From CAZOHG01 sp964579725 (GTDB lineage Bacteria > Zhuqueibacterota > JdFR-76 > BMS3Abin05): a DNA stretch of 55,322 bases. Every line of letters starts with the position of its first letter. Positions within the stretch are counted from its first letter, which is position 1. Made by a program: the position numbers and the translations under genes. Where the stretch lies: assembly GCA_964579725.1 (NCBI GenBank), contig CAZOHG010000022.1, forward strand, positions 1 through 55,322, written 5' to 3'. The notes beneath the pieces were generated by a model. That model did not search any database, was not told where the DNA came from, and saw nothing but the letters and a program-made list of their open reading frames with translations. Positions 1 through 8,168 of the stretch are shown one piece after another.

Positions 1-240
<240 letters not shown>

Positions 241-310
241 AATTCTTGTTTGCGGCAGATCATTTTTGCTCTTTGGTAGTCGCTTTTATTTCTCAAACAG
301 TTTTCATTAT

Positions 311-428
311 TCCCGGTGGCTTTAGCAGAGGGGCCACACCCGATCCCATTTCGAACTCGGAAGTTAAGCCCTCTAGCGCCGATGGTACTGCTTGGGTGAC
401 CTTGTGGGAGAGTAGGTCGCCGCCGGGA
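311..428 (+). rRNA. rrf: 5S ribosomal RNA
   Basis: The segment folds as a 5S rRNA. The terminal helix I pairs TCCCGGTGG at the 5' end with CCGCCGGGA at the 3' end. The conserved internal motifs CCGATCCCAT, CGAACTCGGAAGTTAA, GCCGATGGTA and GAGAGTAGG are present. Length is about 118 nt, usual for the family. It is the last gene of the rRNA operon and is followed immediately by a strong intrinsic terminator. Confidence 0.96.
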
Positions 429-438
429 TTTATTTTTT

Positions 439-468
439 AAAGGGAAGATAATTTATCTTCCCTTTTTT
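439..468 (+). terminator. Intrinsic terminator of the rRNA operon
   Basis: A perfect 12-bp hairpin pairs AAAGGGAAGATA with TATCTTCCCTTT around a 3-base ATT loop and runs straight into more T residues. It lies 10 bases after the 5S helix and 30 bases before the greA start, so it closes the rRNA transcript. Confidence 0.9.
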
Positions 469-498
469 GGTTTGAAGAGATTAAAAATAGAGGTGCCC

Positions 499-981
499 AT
501 GCCAACGTACATGACCCACGCCGGTTACGAGAAAATTCGCAATGAAATTGAAACGATTCAAAAACAATTAAAAGGTGAGGTGGCTCGCAAGGTGGCCGAA
601 GCCGCTTCTCAAGGCGATTTGAGCGAAAACGCCGAATATGATGCCATTAAGGAAAAACAACGCATGCTGGCCAATCGCCTCGAAGAATTGAGCCGGATGA
701 TTCAGGGAACGGAAATTATCGAAATGATGGATCTCCCGGACGGAGTTGTGACCGTGGGGAAAAAGGTGTATTTGCGTAACTTGGATACGGACGTATTGGA
801 CGTGTACACAATTTTGGGCCCGGTCGAATCCGATTGGGAAAACAATGTTATTTCGTACGAAACGCCCATTGCCCGTCAGCTCATTCTGAAAAAAGAAGGT
901 GAGGAAGTTTCCGTTCAAATTCCCGCCGGTGTCATTCGCTATCGAATTGAAAGAATCGAAAAATTCCAACCCGATTCTTGA
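499..981 (+). CDS. greA: Transcription elongation factor GreA
   Basis: GreA binds the secondary channel of RNA polymerase and stimulates cleavage of backtracked nascent RNA. The 160-residue product has the normal GreA length. It starts MPTYMTHAGYEK, has the N-terminal coiled-coil region with the conserved GDLSENAEYDAIKEKQ segment (acidic tip residues Asp and Glu) at about residues 45-60, and a C-terminal FKBP-like domain beginning near IEMMDLP. I chose the ATG at 499 because AGAGG lies 5 bases upstream and because a TTG start further upstream would overlap the rRNA terminator and give an atypical extension. It stands directly after the rRNA operon, but the terminator between them suggests separate transcription. 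No clear promoter was picked out between the two. Confidence 0.96.
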   Translation: MPTYMTHAGYEKIRNEIETIQKQLKGEVARKVAEAASQGDLSENAEYDAIKEKQRMLANRLEELSRMIQGTEIIEMMDLPDGVVTVGKKVYLRNLDTDVLDVYTILGPVESDWENNVISYETPIARQLILKKEGEEVSVQIPAGVIRYRIERIEKFQPDS

Positions 982-1333
982 AAAAAGTCAAAAAGGCGGC
1001 CTGAAAAAATCCCTTTTTTACGGAAGTCCCGCGAAATGAAGGCGGCCAGTTTGACTGACCAATTGTCGTCCGTAGCGCTGGATGCGGGCGAATAAAAATA
1101 CTCCCGGACATTTTTGCTCGTTTATTATCTATTTGATTTCAATGTGCTTAGAGCAAAAGCCCTCTTTTTTATTGACCCAAAAATTTGTGTCGTAAAAATA
1201 CCTGCCGCCAAAAAGTGAATCCGGCCGTCTATTTTTGTCTTGATTCCTTTCTAAAACTTGCTTACATTTCTGAAAATTAACTACTGCCTAAAAGAGTCGT
1301 CCCTCGTAAGACACACGCAGAAAGGGGTTCGGA
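982..1333. other. Intergenic region greA to M48 protease
   Basis: About 350 bases without a convincing gene. The first 40 bases hold a weak hairpin-like element (AAAAAGG and CCTTTTTT) that might end greA transcription, but the loop is long. The right end holds a promoter-like element at 1240-1268. Nothing else recognisable was seen. Confidence 0.6.
1240..1268 (+). promoter_or_regulatory. Sigma-70-like promoter for the M48 protease gene
   Basis: TTGATT and TACATT are separated by exactly 17 bases. The element lies 65 bases before the ATG at 1334. The same architecture recurs at several other genes in the window. Confidence 0.55.
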
Positions 1334-2791
1334 ATGCTAAGAAAATCGACGGTAAAATTGGCGGGTTTTCTGATTCTCGTCAGTCTTGTGGCTTGGGTTC
1401 TTTCGTGTGCCGTCAATCCGGTGACGGGCAAAAAAGAACTTATGCTCATGAGCGAATCGCAGGAAATCCAATTAGGCGCCCAAAGTGACACGCAGGTCAT
1501 TCAAACGTACGGCCTTTATCCGGATGCCAAACTGAGCACTTACATCAGCCAAATCGGGCAAAAACTGGCCAAACTTTCCCAGCGTTCAAATCTTACTTTT
1601 CATTTTCGACTTTTGGATTCGCCTGTGGTTAACGCCTTTGCCATTCCGGGGGGCTACGTTTATATTACCCGCGGTATTTTGGCCTACCTGAACAACGAAG
1701 CGGAACTGGCAGGCGTCATGGGCCACGAAATTGGTCACGTGGCCGCCCGCCATTCGGCGAAACAGTACAGCAAAGCCCAGCTTGCCCAGTTGGGATTGGG
1801 ATTGGCGTACGTGTTTTCGGAGAATTTTCGCAAGTACGCGGGTTTGGCTAACTTCGGCACGCAGATGCTGTTCCTCAAATTCAGTCGCGACTACGAACGT
1901 CAGGCCGATGCTCTCGGGGTTCAATACGCGTCAAAAGCCGGGTACGACGCCCGGCAAATGGCCGTCTTTTTTCAAACTTTGGATCGCCTGACGCCCTCCG
2001 GACAGGGAGCCTTGCCTTATTTTCTGGCCACACACCCCAATCCCAAGGAACGCATTCAGAATGTGCGGCGTCTGGCGCAGGAGTGGCAAAGGAAGTTGGG
2101 CAAAAAGCAATGGAAAATCAACCGGGACGCTTACCTGCGCCGCCTGGACGGATTGGTTTTCGGCGAAGACCCGCGGGAAGGTTTTGTGGAATCGGGTGTT
2201 TTTTACCACCCGGGCATGCGATTTTATTTCCCAGTTCCGGCCAGGTGGCACTTAATAAATACCAATTCTCAGGTGCAAATGGTCAGTCCGAAAAAGGACG
2301 CTGTCCTTATTTTTACGTTGGCGAAGGGACAAACGCCCCAGCAAGCGGCCGAGAAATTCATCCTGGATTCGAAGGCACAGGTTCTTGCCTCCGACGCCAT
2401 GCGTGTTCAAACCTACCCGGCACAGCGCGTGATTGGCGTGCTGACGACTCAGAATGGCCAGATTGAATTTTTCTCCCTTTTTCTCAAAAAAGACAACCAC
2501 CTGTTTGTTTTTCACGGCTACACCTCAAAAGACCTTTTCCCCACTTACAAAAATGTGTTCCGAACAACAGAGTTGGGTTTCAATCGGATGACCAATCCCC
2601 GACGCATTCAGATTCAACCGGATCGCATTCACATCCGAAAAGTGGCGAAAACGGCGCCCTTGGCGGCTGTTCTGCGAAGCTTCGGTGTCACAGGAAAATT
2701 GGCCGAAACACTGGCTCTGGTCAATGGAATGCAATTGACCGATTCGGTACAGTCGGGAACCTTGATTAAAATCGTCCAAAAGGGGCATTGA
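1334..2791 (+). CDS. M48 family metalloprotease, lipoprotein, with C-terminal LysM-like domain
   Basis: A zinc endopeptidase of the M48 (BepA/Oma1-like) family, expected in the periplasm attached to a membrane and active in envelope protein quality control. Of 485 residues, the first 25 form a lipoprotein-type signal ending VLSC with the candidate lipidated Cys at 25, followed by the family-typical NPVTGKKELMLMSE. The HEIGH zinc motif is at residues 131-135, and the third ligand is probably Glu188 in YERQADALG. The middle (about 270-425) is an uncharacterised extension. The last 50 residues (from about AAVLRSFGV to IKIVQKG) resemble a LysM-like segment, which would bind peptidoglycan. The ATG at 1334 follows AAAGGGG. 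It is transcribed from its own promoter, and the next gene starts 160 bases on. Family assignment is firm; the C-terminal domain name is less sure. Confidence 0.9.
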   Translation: MLRKSTVKLAGFLILVSLVAWVLSCAVNPVTGKKELMLMSESQEIQLGAQSDTQVIQTYGLYPDAKLSTYISQIGQKLAKLSQRSNLTFHFRLLDSPVVNAFAIPGGYVYITRGILAYLNNEAELAGVMGHEIGHVAARHSAKQYSKAQLAQLGLGLAYVFSENFRKYAGLANFGTQMLFLKFSRDYERQADALGVQYASKAGYDARQMAVFFQTLDRLTPSGQGALPYFLATHPNPKERIQNVRRLAQEWQRKLGKKQWKINRDAYLRRLDGLVFGEDPREGFVESGVFYHPGMRFYFPVPARWHLINTNSQVQMVSPKKDAVLIFTLAKGQTPQQAAEKFILDSKAQVLASDAMRVQTYPAQRVIGVLTTQNGQIEFFSLFLKKDNHLFVFHGYTSKDLFPTYKNVFRTTELGFNRMTNPRRIQIQPDRIHIRKVAKTAPLAAVLRSFGVTGKLAETLALVNGMQLTDSVQSGTLIKIVQKGH

Positions 2792-2953
2792 TTGGTGACG
2801 CTATTGGGCAAAAACTTTTGAACGTATTGGCTGTTTTTTCGCAAAAAGGTTGGGCCACTCAACGTCCGCCAGACATTGGTTGAACGGAAAATTCTCGTCA
2901 AACAATTGGCACGGTTGGTGCCGCTTCTTTGAAAATAAAAAGGGAGGGAAATT

Positions 2954-3526
2954 GTGCAAAACGATCGATTCCGATTTCCTTTGGACTGGATTTGTGAGAA
3001 AAATCAAGGACGCGTTTTTTGGGGACTTTTTCTTTTAACGGTCGTTGTGCTCGTAGGATTACAAGCAATCGATGCTCATCTGAAAACAGCCGCTGCGTCT
3101 GCGGGTATTGTCTCCTTTGAAATGGCGGGAACGCTTACTCGTGTGCGGCAAATCCTTGAAACCTGGGGCGGCCGCGGGCAGGTTTTCGCCGGACTCAGCC
3201 TGGGGCTCGATTTTCTGTTTATTGTGAGTTATTCGAGTCTTCTGGCTTTGGGGTGCCAATTGACCGTTCGAAAATTCCCAGGGCCCGGCCAAGTTTTGGT
3301 TTGGATAGGAGGGACACTTGCTTGGGCACAATTTTTGGCGGCTCTGTTCGACCTGGTCGAGAACTTTTCGTTGATTCGATTGCTAACAGGCTCGTTCCAA
3401 TCCGGTTTGCCCAGTTTAGCCCGTTGGTGTTCTGTTTTGAAATTCAGCTTAGTCGGACTCGGAATCTTGTTTCTTTTGTTGGGTTTCCCGGCAGCGATGC
3501 TCGCCGCCAGACGAAAATCCGGTTGA
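2954..3526 (+). CDS. Uncharacterised four-helix membrane protein
   Basis: I do not recognise a family. The 190-residue product starts at GTG 2954, 5 bases after AGGGAGGG. It has four hydrophobic segments: about 22-42 (WGLFLLTVVVLVGLQAI), 77-97 (GLSLGLDFLFIVSYSSLLALG), 112-135 (VLVWIGGTLAWAQFLAALFDLVEN) and 160-185 (VLKFSLVGLGILFLLLGFPA). The loop between helices 1 and 2 carries conserved-looking FEMAGTLTRVRQILETWGG, and helix 3 ends with an acidic DLVEN. That layout suggests an inner-membrane protein with no obvious enzyme motif. It is convergent with the secreted nuclease-like gene, and a weak bidirectional hairpin sits between the two ends. Confidence 0.7.
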   Translation: MQNDRFRFPLDWICEKNQGRVFWGLFLLTVVVLVGLQAIDAHLKTAAASAGIVSFEMAGTLTRVRQILETWGGRGQVFAGLSLGLDFLFIVSYSSLLALGCQLTVRKFPGPGQVLVWIGGTLAWAQFLAALFDLVENFSLIRLLTGSFQSGLPSLARWCSVLKFSLVGLGILFLLLGFPAAMLAARRKSG

Positions 3527-3572
3527 TTTTCTCCAATCCGGTGTGCCTGGTTTTTCCGGCAAAAGCAGATTT

Positions 3573-3598
3573 CCCTCACCGCAAGAGGGTGATTTTTT
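3573..3598 (+). terminator. Possible intrinsic terminator between convergent genes
   Basis: TCACC and GGTGA (or CCCTC and GAGGG) can pair around the GCAAGAG region and are followed by GATTTTTTG on the plus strand. It lies 50 bases after the membrane-protein gene and overlaps the last codons of the convergent gene, so the call is tentative. Confidence 0.4.
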
Positions 3599-5366
3599 GA
3601 ATCCGCCGTGCGCTCCGAGTTTCGGCTAAACAAAAATAGACCCCGCTGGCAACCAACTTCCCACGCTCGTCCCGGCCATTCCACCGAAAAGTGTGCGTGC
3701 CAGCTGCAAGAAACCCATCGGCCAGAGAACGCACTTTGTGACCGGTTGCGCTCCAGATGGAAAGATTTACGCGCTCAGGTTTGGGCACAAAAATCCGAAT
3801 CGTGGTGTCCGGATTGAAGGGATTGGGAAAGACGGGCAAAAGCGAAAAAGCCCGAGGAGGAATCAATTGGGCTCGGTTCCCCACGCGCGTGGATTTTTCG
3901 ACGGAAAAATCACAAATCACCGGTAAATGGTCGGATGCCAGAGTGGTTTCATTTTTATTGAGATAAAAAGCACGGAGCGAGTCGGGTGCCATTTCGGGCG
4001 TAAAAAGAACAAAATCCCGCAAAGGTTTCAGAACGCTGTCGGTGAAGATCATGTAGTCCAGACGCCCCGGGCTGTAGGAGCTGTGAGGATTAAACCACGT
4101 AAAGGCCATCGGCCAATTGGGGTGTCGGGGTTTTAGATCGGCCAAATCCGTGCCATCCCAATCGGGATGAAAAGGTGTGCCGTAGAGACCCGTGTTGACG
4201 ATGTCCCCGGAAAGGAAGGTGTGAAGTTGTCGGGCATCTCCTACTAAATTCATGTCCCCCGCAATAAGAATAGGGGTTCCCCTTGGAACGGTGACTTGTC
4301 CAGTCCCGGATTTCACATCTCGCACAAAAGCCATGATGTGATCGATTTCACGCTGGCGTTTTTCGTCCTTGTTGCAGCAGGGCGGGTGCGCCACAATGAA
4401 AAGAAGCTTGTTTTTGCCGATGGAGCGGAGGTCTAACAGAAAAGCCCCGTTTCCGCCGAGGGCGACGGTTTTTAGAATGGGAAATCGGCTCACGGCGAGC
4501 ACGTCGGGGTTCACCTTGGCCGCGTGCCAGTTCTGGCCGCTCGGCAACGGCAGCAATTGGTTGAGTAGTTGCGCCACCTCGTCCGCGGAATGTTCGTAAA
4601 TTTCCTCAAATCCGATGAGGTCCGGGTGAAGAGCGCTCAAGATTTTCCCGAAGGCCGGTCCGCGCTTGGGGTCAAAGGGACCGTCGTGTAGGACATTGTA
4701 TGCCACAACCCGAAAATCCGCCTTTGGTGCCCTGCGGATCGAAAGCACGGGTAACGGCGGCTGGGCATCTTGTCCGAAAACGTAGGTCACGACGGAGCCG
4801 GTGTTGGGTAACTCGTCGCCGCTGGCGTTGCGAAACACAATGTGAATGGTATCGGAAGAGAAGATTTTTTGTCCCGAAATCGTGGCCGTGCGGTTCAGAG
4901 CCATTTCAAAGATGTCGGAAGAAAGGCTCGGTGCCGTGACCAACCCGATGTCCGCGTGAAAAATCGCCAGCAAAGCACCGTTCCGGAAATAAAATCCATT
5001 TCGCTGGCCGAAGGTCCATTGGAGCTCGGCGCCAATTCCGTCCACCGGCTCTCCGGTGTGAGGATTGTTGTCGGTGTCAATGAAAAGTGAAATTGCGTTG
5101 TCGTTTTGAAGAACGATGGGACTTCCAACCTCAATGGAGAGGAAGAGGAAGCGATTGTCATTGCCCGCCCAGAGGCGCCCGAAATCGATTGGACTCCCGT
5201 TGGCGTCTCCGCGTGGGTCGGTGTAAATGGGTTGGCGATTGCCCCAATCGGAAAAAGACCCGTCAATTAAAATCGGGGGAGTTTGGGCTGTCCCTGTTCC
5301 CCAAAACAGTCCTAAAAGCAAAAAAACGGGGAAGATTTTCTTGAGAAACTGAATTTTGTGGGTCAT
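3576..5366 (-). CDS. Secreted endonuclease/exonuclease/phosphatase-family protein with T9SS sorting domain
   Basis: A 596-residue exported protein. Residues 1-27 form a signal peptide ending GTAQ. Residues about 30-200 form a beta-sandwich starting ILIDGSFSDWG, as seen in CBM9-like domains. Residues about 215-490 are an endonuclease/exonuclease/phosphatase (DNase I-like) fold with FRVVAYNVLHDG, PDLIGFEEIYE (metal Glu), FIVAHPPCC, ILIAGDMNLVGD, RLDYMIFT and the terminal ASDHLPVICD Asp-His pair. The end is a T9SS type A domain (VFPNPFNPDTTIRI ... GVYFCLAETRSARRIQKITLLR). It could cleave nucleic acids or phosphodiester/phospholipid head groups; the family fold does not fix the substrate. T9SS proteins of this kind are exported through the outer membrane and anchored or released. 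Confidence 0.86.
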   Translation of the reverse strand: MTHKIQFLKKIFPVFLLLGLFWGTGTAQTPPILIDGSFSDWGNRQPIYTDPRGDANGSPIDFGRLWAGNDNRFLFLSIEVGSPIVLQNDNAISLFIDTDNNPHTGEPVDGIGAELQWTFGQRNGFYFRNGALLAIFHADIGLVTAPSLSSDIFEMALNRTATISGQKIFSSDTIHIVFRNASGDELPNTGSVVTYVFGQDAQPPLPVLSIRRAPKADFRVVAYNVLHDGPFDPKRGPAFGKILSALHPDLIGFEEIYEHSADEVAQLLNQLLPLPSGQNWHAAKVNPDVLAVSRFPILKTVALGGNGAFLLDLRSIGKNKLLFIVAHPPCCNKDEKRQREIDHIMAFVRDVKSGTGQVTVPRGTPILIAGDMNLVGDARQLHTFLSGDIVNTGLYGTPFHPDWDGTDLADLKPRHPNWPMAFTWFNPHSSYSPGRLDYMIFTDSVLKPLRDFVLFTPEMAPDSLRAFYLNKNETTLASDHLPVICDFSVEKSTRVGNRAQLIPPRAFSLLPVFPNPFNPDTTIRIFVPKPERVNLSIWSATGHKVRSLADGFLAAGTHTFRWNGRDERGKLVASGVYFCLAETRSARRIQKITLLR

Positions 5367-5562
5367 ATTGGCCTCTCTTCCAATAGGGTGAAAACGGCAA
5401 ACGGCCGCGAAGGCCGAAAAGCCCGTTGAATTTCGAGTCGGACTGCACCAAAATCTTGCTTCTTGAATATACTCTGCACGGAATCAAAAAGCAAGTTCAA
5501 TGCCGAGGGCCTGTTTGGGAAAAGGCAGGTTATTTTCAAAACAGCTTCCCGCCTGTTTTTTC

Positions 5563-5591
5563 TTGACATTTCTGAGAAATTTCTGTACCTT
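5563..5591 (+). promoter_or_regulatory. Sigma-70-like promoter, TTGACA-N17-TACCTT
   Basis: A consensus -35 TTGACA is followed after 17 bases by TACCTTGTG. The identical -10 hexamer at the same spacing occurs at 52419-52447 before the second TonB receptor. The transcript would start near 5598, about 670 bases before the GH28 ATG. Confidence 0.6.
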
Positions 5592-5597
5592 GTGAAC

Positions 5598-5920
5598 AAA
5601 ATTCCGGTGGTCGGAGGGTTCTTTTTTGGGGGAAAATTTTCGCGGCCTGTAGCGTGTTGAGGAAATTCCCCAAAAGAAAACCGGCAGCCCTTTGACAGGG
5701 CAGAAAGAGGCGCAAAGAGCGCCGAGCGTGCTTTTTCTCTTAACAAATTCTTGAAATGACTCGGACTCAGGAGCATTTTTCAGATTCACTTGCCGGCGGA
5801 AGCGCAGGCTTTTGGTCAGCCGTGTGGAAAGGGCGCAGTTTTTTTTCCGTTGGAAATTTTGGGCTGTTTCGAAGGACGACCCGAAACGGACTCGTTGCGT
5901 TCGCAGCGAGTAGATTTTTT
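5598..5920 (+). ncRNA. Candidate small RNA or structured leader, unassigned family
   Basis: The stretch is bounded by the promoter at 5563-5591 and the terminator-like hairpin at 5890-5920. Inside, GCCCT/AGGGC (5687-5701, loop TTGAC) and GGCGC/GCGCC (5709-5723, loop AAAGA) form two adjacent tight stems, and the second is followed within 10 bases by a T-run. I compared it mentally with RNase P, tmRNA, SRP RNA and 6S RNA and saw none of their signature segments. It could be an independent sRNA of about 320 nt or an attenuated leader of the GH28 gene. The existence of a transcript is inference from the flanking signals. Confidence 0.35.
5890..5920 (+). terminator. Intrinsic terminator-like hairpin upstream of GH28 gene
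   Basis: ACTCGTTGC pairs with GCAGCGAGT (one G-U pair) around a GTTC loop, followed by AGA and six T residues. It lies about 300 bases after a good promoter and 350 bases before the next CDS, so it would end or attenuate transcription there. Confidence 0.6.
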
Positions 5921-6269
5921 CGGGAGAAAAATTAACCCAGGATTTGGGAAACGGCGCGAGTCCAAAAAGAGAAAACGCAAACGTTTGATTTTTCTCGGCA
6001 CGCCTTTGGATTTGACCCGCCGGTTGAACGGGGACGTCCGTTTTTTTAACATGACAGCCATTCCCCAAAATACGCTTTGAGTTGGGGCTTGCGATTCGCC
6101 CTAAAAGCCCAAATTGTTCGAGTGAGCTGCTCAAAACCGAGGCTTGTTCGGGGGGCGAATTCTCGCAAATTGGGGCGAATGGGTGGCATATTGGTTTTAA
6201 TCGAATAAAAAAGGGTTGGAAAATGCGTATTTCAAATCAAATCGAAACGTTTGTAGAGGAGCAAGTCAA

Positions 6270-7835
6270 ATGAAGCAAAAAGCCACACTTTACTTTGTTA
6301 CAGTTCTGGTGTTTTTGGCGCTTGTGGCGTCGGCGTCGGCTCAAAAAGCCGTGTACAACGTGCGTGATTACGGGGCAAAAGGGGACGGGGTGACCGACAA
6401 CACCAAAGCCATTAACACTGCCATTGAAACGGCGGCACAAAACGGAGGCGGCACGGTCTATTTCCCAGCGGGACGGTATTTGTCCTACACCATTCATTTG
6501 CGCAGTCACCTGACGCTTTATCTTGACAACGGTGCCGTGCTCATTGGGGCGAAAGAAGAAAAAGGCGCGGGGTACGACCTCCCCGAAAAACCGACCTGGT
6601 ATTCCAAATTTCAGGATTTCGGCCACAGTACCTGGAAAAACAGTTTGATTTACGGCGACAGTTTACAGGACATCGCCATTTTGGGTGACGGAATGATTTG
6701 GGGAAAGGGATTGTACTCGTACGACAAGCCGCACATCAAAGGGGCGGGAAATAAGGCCATCGCTCTGAAAAATTGCCACAATGTGACCATTCGGGATATT
6801 TCTATTCTTCACGGCGGGCACTTTTGCGTTTTAGCCACGGGTGTGGACAATTTGACTCTCGAAAATCTTCGGGTGGATGCCGACCGCGACGGATTTGACA
6901 TCGATTGCTGCAAAAATGTTCACATTTCCAATTGTACCATTAATTCGCCCACCGATGACGGGCTCTGTTTGAAATCGTCCTTTGCGTTGGGGTACGCCCG
7001 TCCTACGGAGAATGTTACGATCTCCGATTGTGAGGTTTTCGGCTACGACCAGGGCAGTTTGTTGGCCGGAACTTTCAAAACCGAATTCAAGGACGAGGCA
7101 CCGGGAGTTAATCATTGTATTACGGGGCGATTGAAATTGGGAACGGAGTCCAACGGCGGATTCAAAAATATAGCCGTGACAAATTGTGCGTTTGAACACT
7201 CCCGCGGTATTGCCATTGAAACAGCCGACGGCGGCGCCATTGAAGATATTTTGTTCGACAACATTACCATGCGCGACATCACAGACACTCCGTTTTTCAT
7301 TCGGCTCAATGCCCGAATGCGCGGCCCGAAAGGAACGCCGGTCGGTGTTTGCCGCCGTATTACCATTAGTAATCTGAACGTTTACGATGTGGGGGGGCGC
7401 CCGAAAGCGCCGGAACTGGGCGCCGGAATGGTCATGGGTATCCCCGGCCATTACATCGAGGATTTGACGCTGAGCAATATTCGCATCTATTTCCGCGGCG
7501 GCGGCTCAAAAGAGGCGGTGACCAAAAAAGTTCCTCAGCATATCGACATGTACCCCGATCCCTACCGCTGGCACTCCCTTCCTGCCTACGGGATCTATTT
7601 TCGCTACGTCAAGGGGTTGCGGGTGAACAATGTTGTGCTGCGTACCCTGAACACGGACGAGCGTCCGGCCTTTGTGTTGGATGACGTGCACGACGCCCAT
7701 TTTGCAAATGTCGACGCCCAAAAAAGCGCGGGCACTTCACAATTTATCCTGAAAAATGTGAGCAATATTTCCTTTCACGACGTAAATGGGGTCGAAGACG
7801 CCACACTGAGAAAAGTGAACAAGAAAAAACTTTAA
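6270..7835 (+). CDS. Secreted GH28-like right-handed beta-helix protein, atypical active site
   Basis: A 521-residue exported parallel beta-helix protein of the polygalacturonase (GH28) type. Residues 1-24 are a signal peptide ending SASAQ. The pectate-lyase-3-like start YNVRDYGAKGDGVTDNTKAIN lies at about 28-48, and the coils run to the C-terminus. Compared with canonical GH28, the NTD Asp is kept as DRDG (Asp207) and the DD pair is kept in SPTDDGLCLKS (Asp229-Asp230). The GHG histidine appears replaced (GRLKLG), and the RxK lysine appears replaced by Glu (RGIAIET). An insert of some 35 residues follows the DD motif. It may cut a rhamnogalacturonan- or uronate-type substrate rather than plain polygalacturonan; the substrate is not visible. 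The ATG at 6270 has AGAGGAG 8 bases upstream and gives a proper signal peptide, unlike an upstream in-frame ATG at 6216. Confidence 0.82.
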   Translation: MKQKATLYFVTVLVFLALVASASAQKAVYNVRDYGAKGDGVTDNTKAINTAIETAAQNGGGTVYFPAGRYLSYTIHLRSHLTLYLDNGAVLIGAKEEKGAGYDLPEKPTWYSKFQDFGHSTWKNSLIYGDSLQDIAILGDGMIWGKGLYSYDKPHIKGAGNKAIALKNCHNVTIRDISILHGGHFCVLATGVDNLTLENLRVDADRDGFDIDCCKNVHISNCTINSPTDDGLCLKSSFALGYARPTENVTISDCEVFGYDQGSLLAGTFKTEFKDEAPGVNHCITGRLKLGTESNGGFKNIAVTNCAFEHSRGIAIETADGGAIEDILFDNITMRDITDTPFFIRLNARMRGPKGTPVGVCRRITISNLNVYDVGGRPKAPELGAGMVMGIPGHYIEDLTLSNIRIYFRGGGSKEAVTKKVPQHIDMYPDPYRWHSLPAYGIYFRYVKGLRVNNVVLRTLNTDERPAFVLDDVHDAHFANVDAQKSAGTSQFILKNVSNISFHDVNGVEDATLRKVNKKKL

Positions 7836-8168
7836 ACTTAAATGACCGTTTTATTTTGCCCTTGTTTTTGGCCAGGAAAATCTTTATTTTATTGCAAATA
7901 AAGAAGATAGAAAAATAGCTTGTGCGCGTCCCGTCATCTAATTTGGCCGACTCGTCCGGCGAAACCGCTCGAAGCGTTCAGCCGTAAACGAGGACCTCAG
8001 GCGGATTTGTCATTTTCTCGAATGATCCGACTTGTGGGGGGAAAGTTTGTACAAAAAGGGCCTTTCGAAAGAAAAGCAGGCCACAAAAGTCATTTTGAAG
8101 GGCGTAAAGATTCTCAGGTGAAAAGCCTAAGTGTTTGACACGCTTCTCAATTATCTTGCGGAGGGCAA
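7836..8168. other. Intergenic leader before second GH28 gene
   Basis: About 330 bases with no gene. It contains a possible promoter (7892-7921) and an imperfect stem in the leader (GGAT..TCATT with AATGATCC near 8000-8030). No terminator for the upstream gene was found. Confidence 0.5.
7892..7921 (+). promoter_or_regulatory. Possible promoter for second GH28 gene
   Basis: TTGCAA and TAGCTT are 18 bases apart, the -10 being followed by GTG as at 5586. It is weaker than the other promoters and about 245 bases from the ATG. Confidence 0.35.

Larger units (their letters stand above)
5367..6269. other. Long intergenic region with a promoter-hairpin unit ahead of the GH28 gene
   Basis: About 900 bases with no convincing protein gene; the minus-strand reading frames here are Phe/Lys/Arg-rich and have no start signals. 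The plus strand holds a promoter (5563-5591), two compact hairpins (5687-5701 and 5709-5723) and a terminator-like hairpin (5890-5920). The last 350 bases before the GH28 start show no clear second promoter. The segment may be a long regulatory leader or carry a small RNA. Confidence 0.55.

Noticed and set aside
472..498. TTG start for greA nine codons upstream
   Set aside because: It overlaps the end of the rRNA terminator region and extends the protein beyond the family norm, whereas the ATG at 499 has an RBS.
982..1030. Terminator after greA
   Set aside because: AAAAAGG and CCTTTTTT can pair only across a long loop; too weak to annotate as a feature.
5598..5920. Possible RNase P RNA, tmRNA, SRP RNA or 6S RNA
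   Set aside because: None of their conserved segments was found; I kept it only as an unassigned candidate transcript.
5484..6134. A 216-codon minus-strand frame in the gene-free region before GH28
   Set aside because: No RBS, unusual Phe/Arg/Ser/Pro-rich composition, and it runs across the promoter and terminator hairpin of the plus strand.
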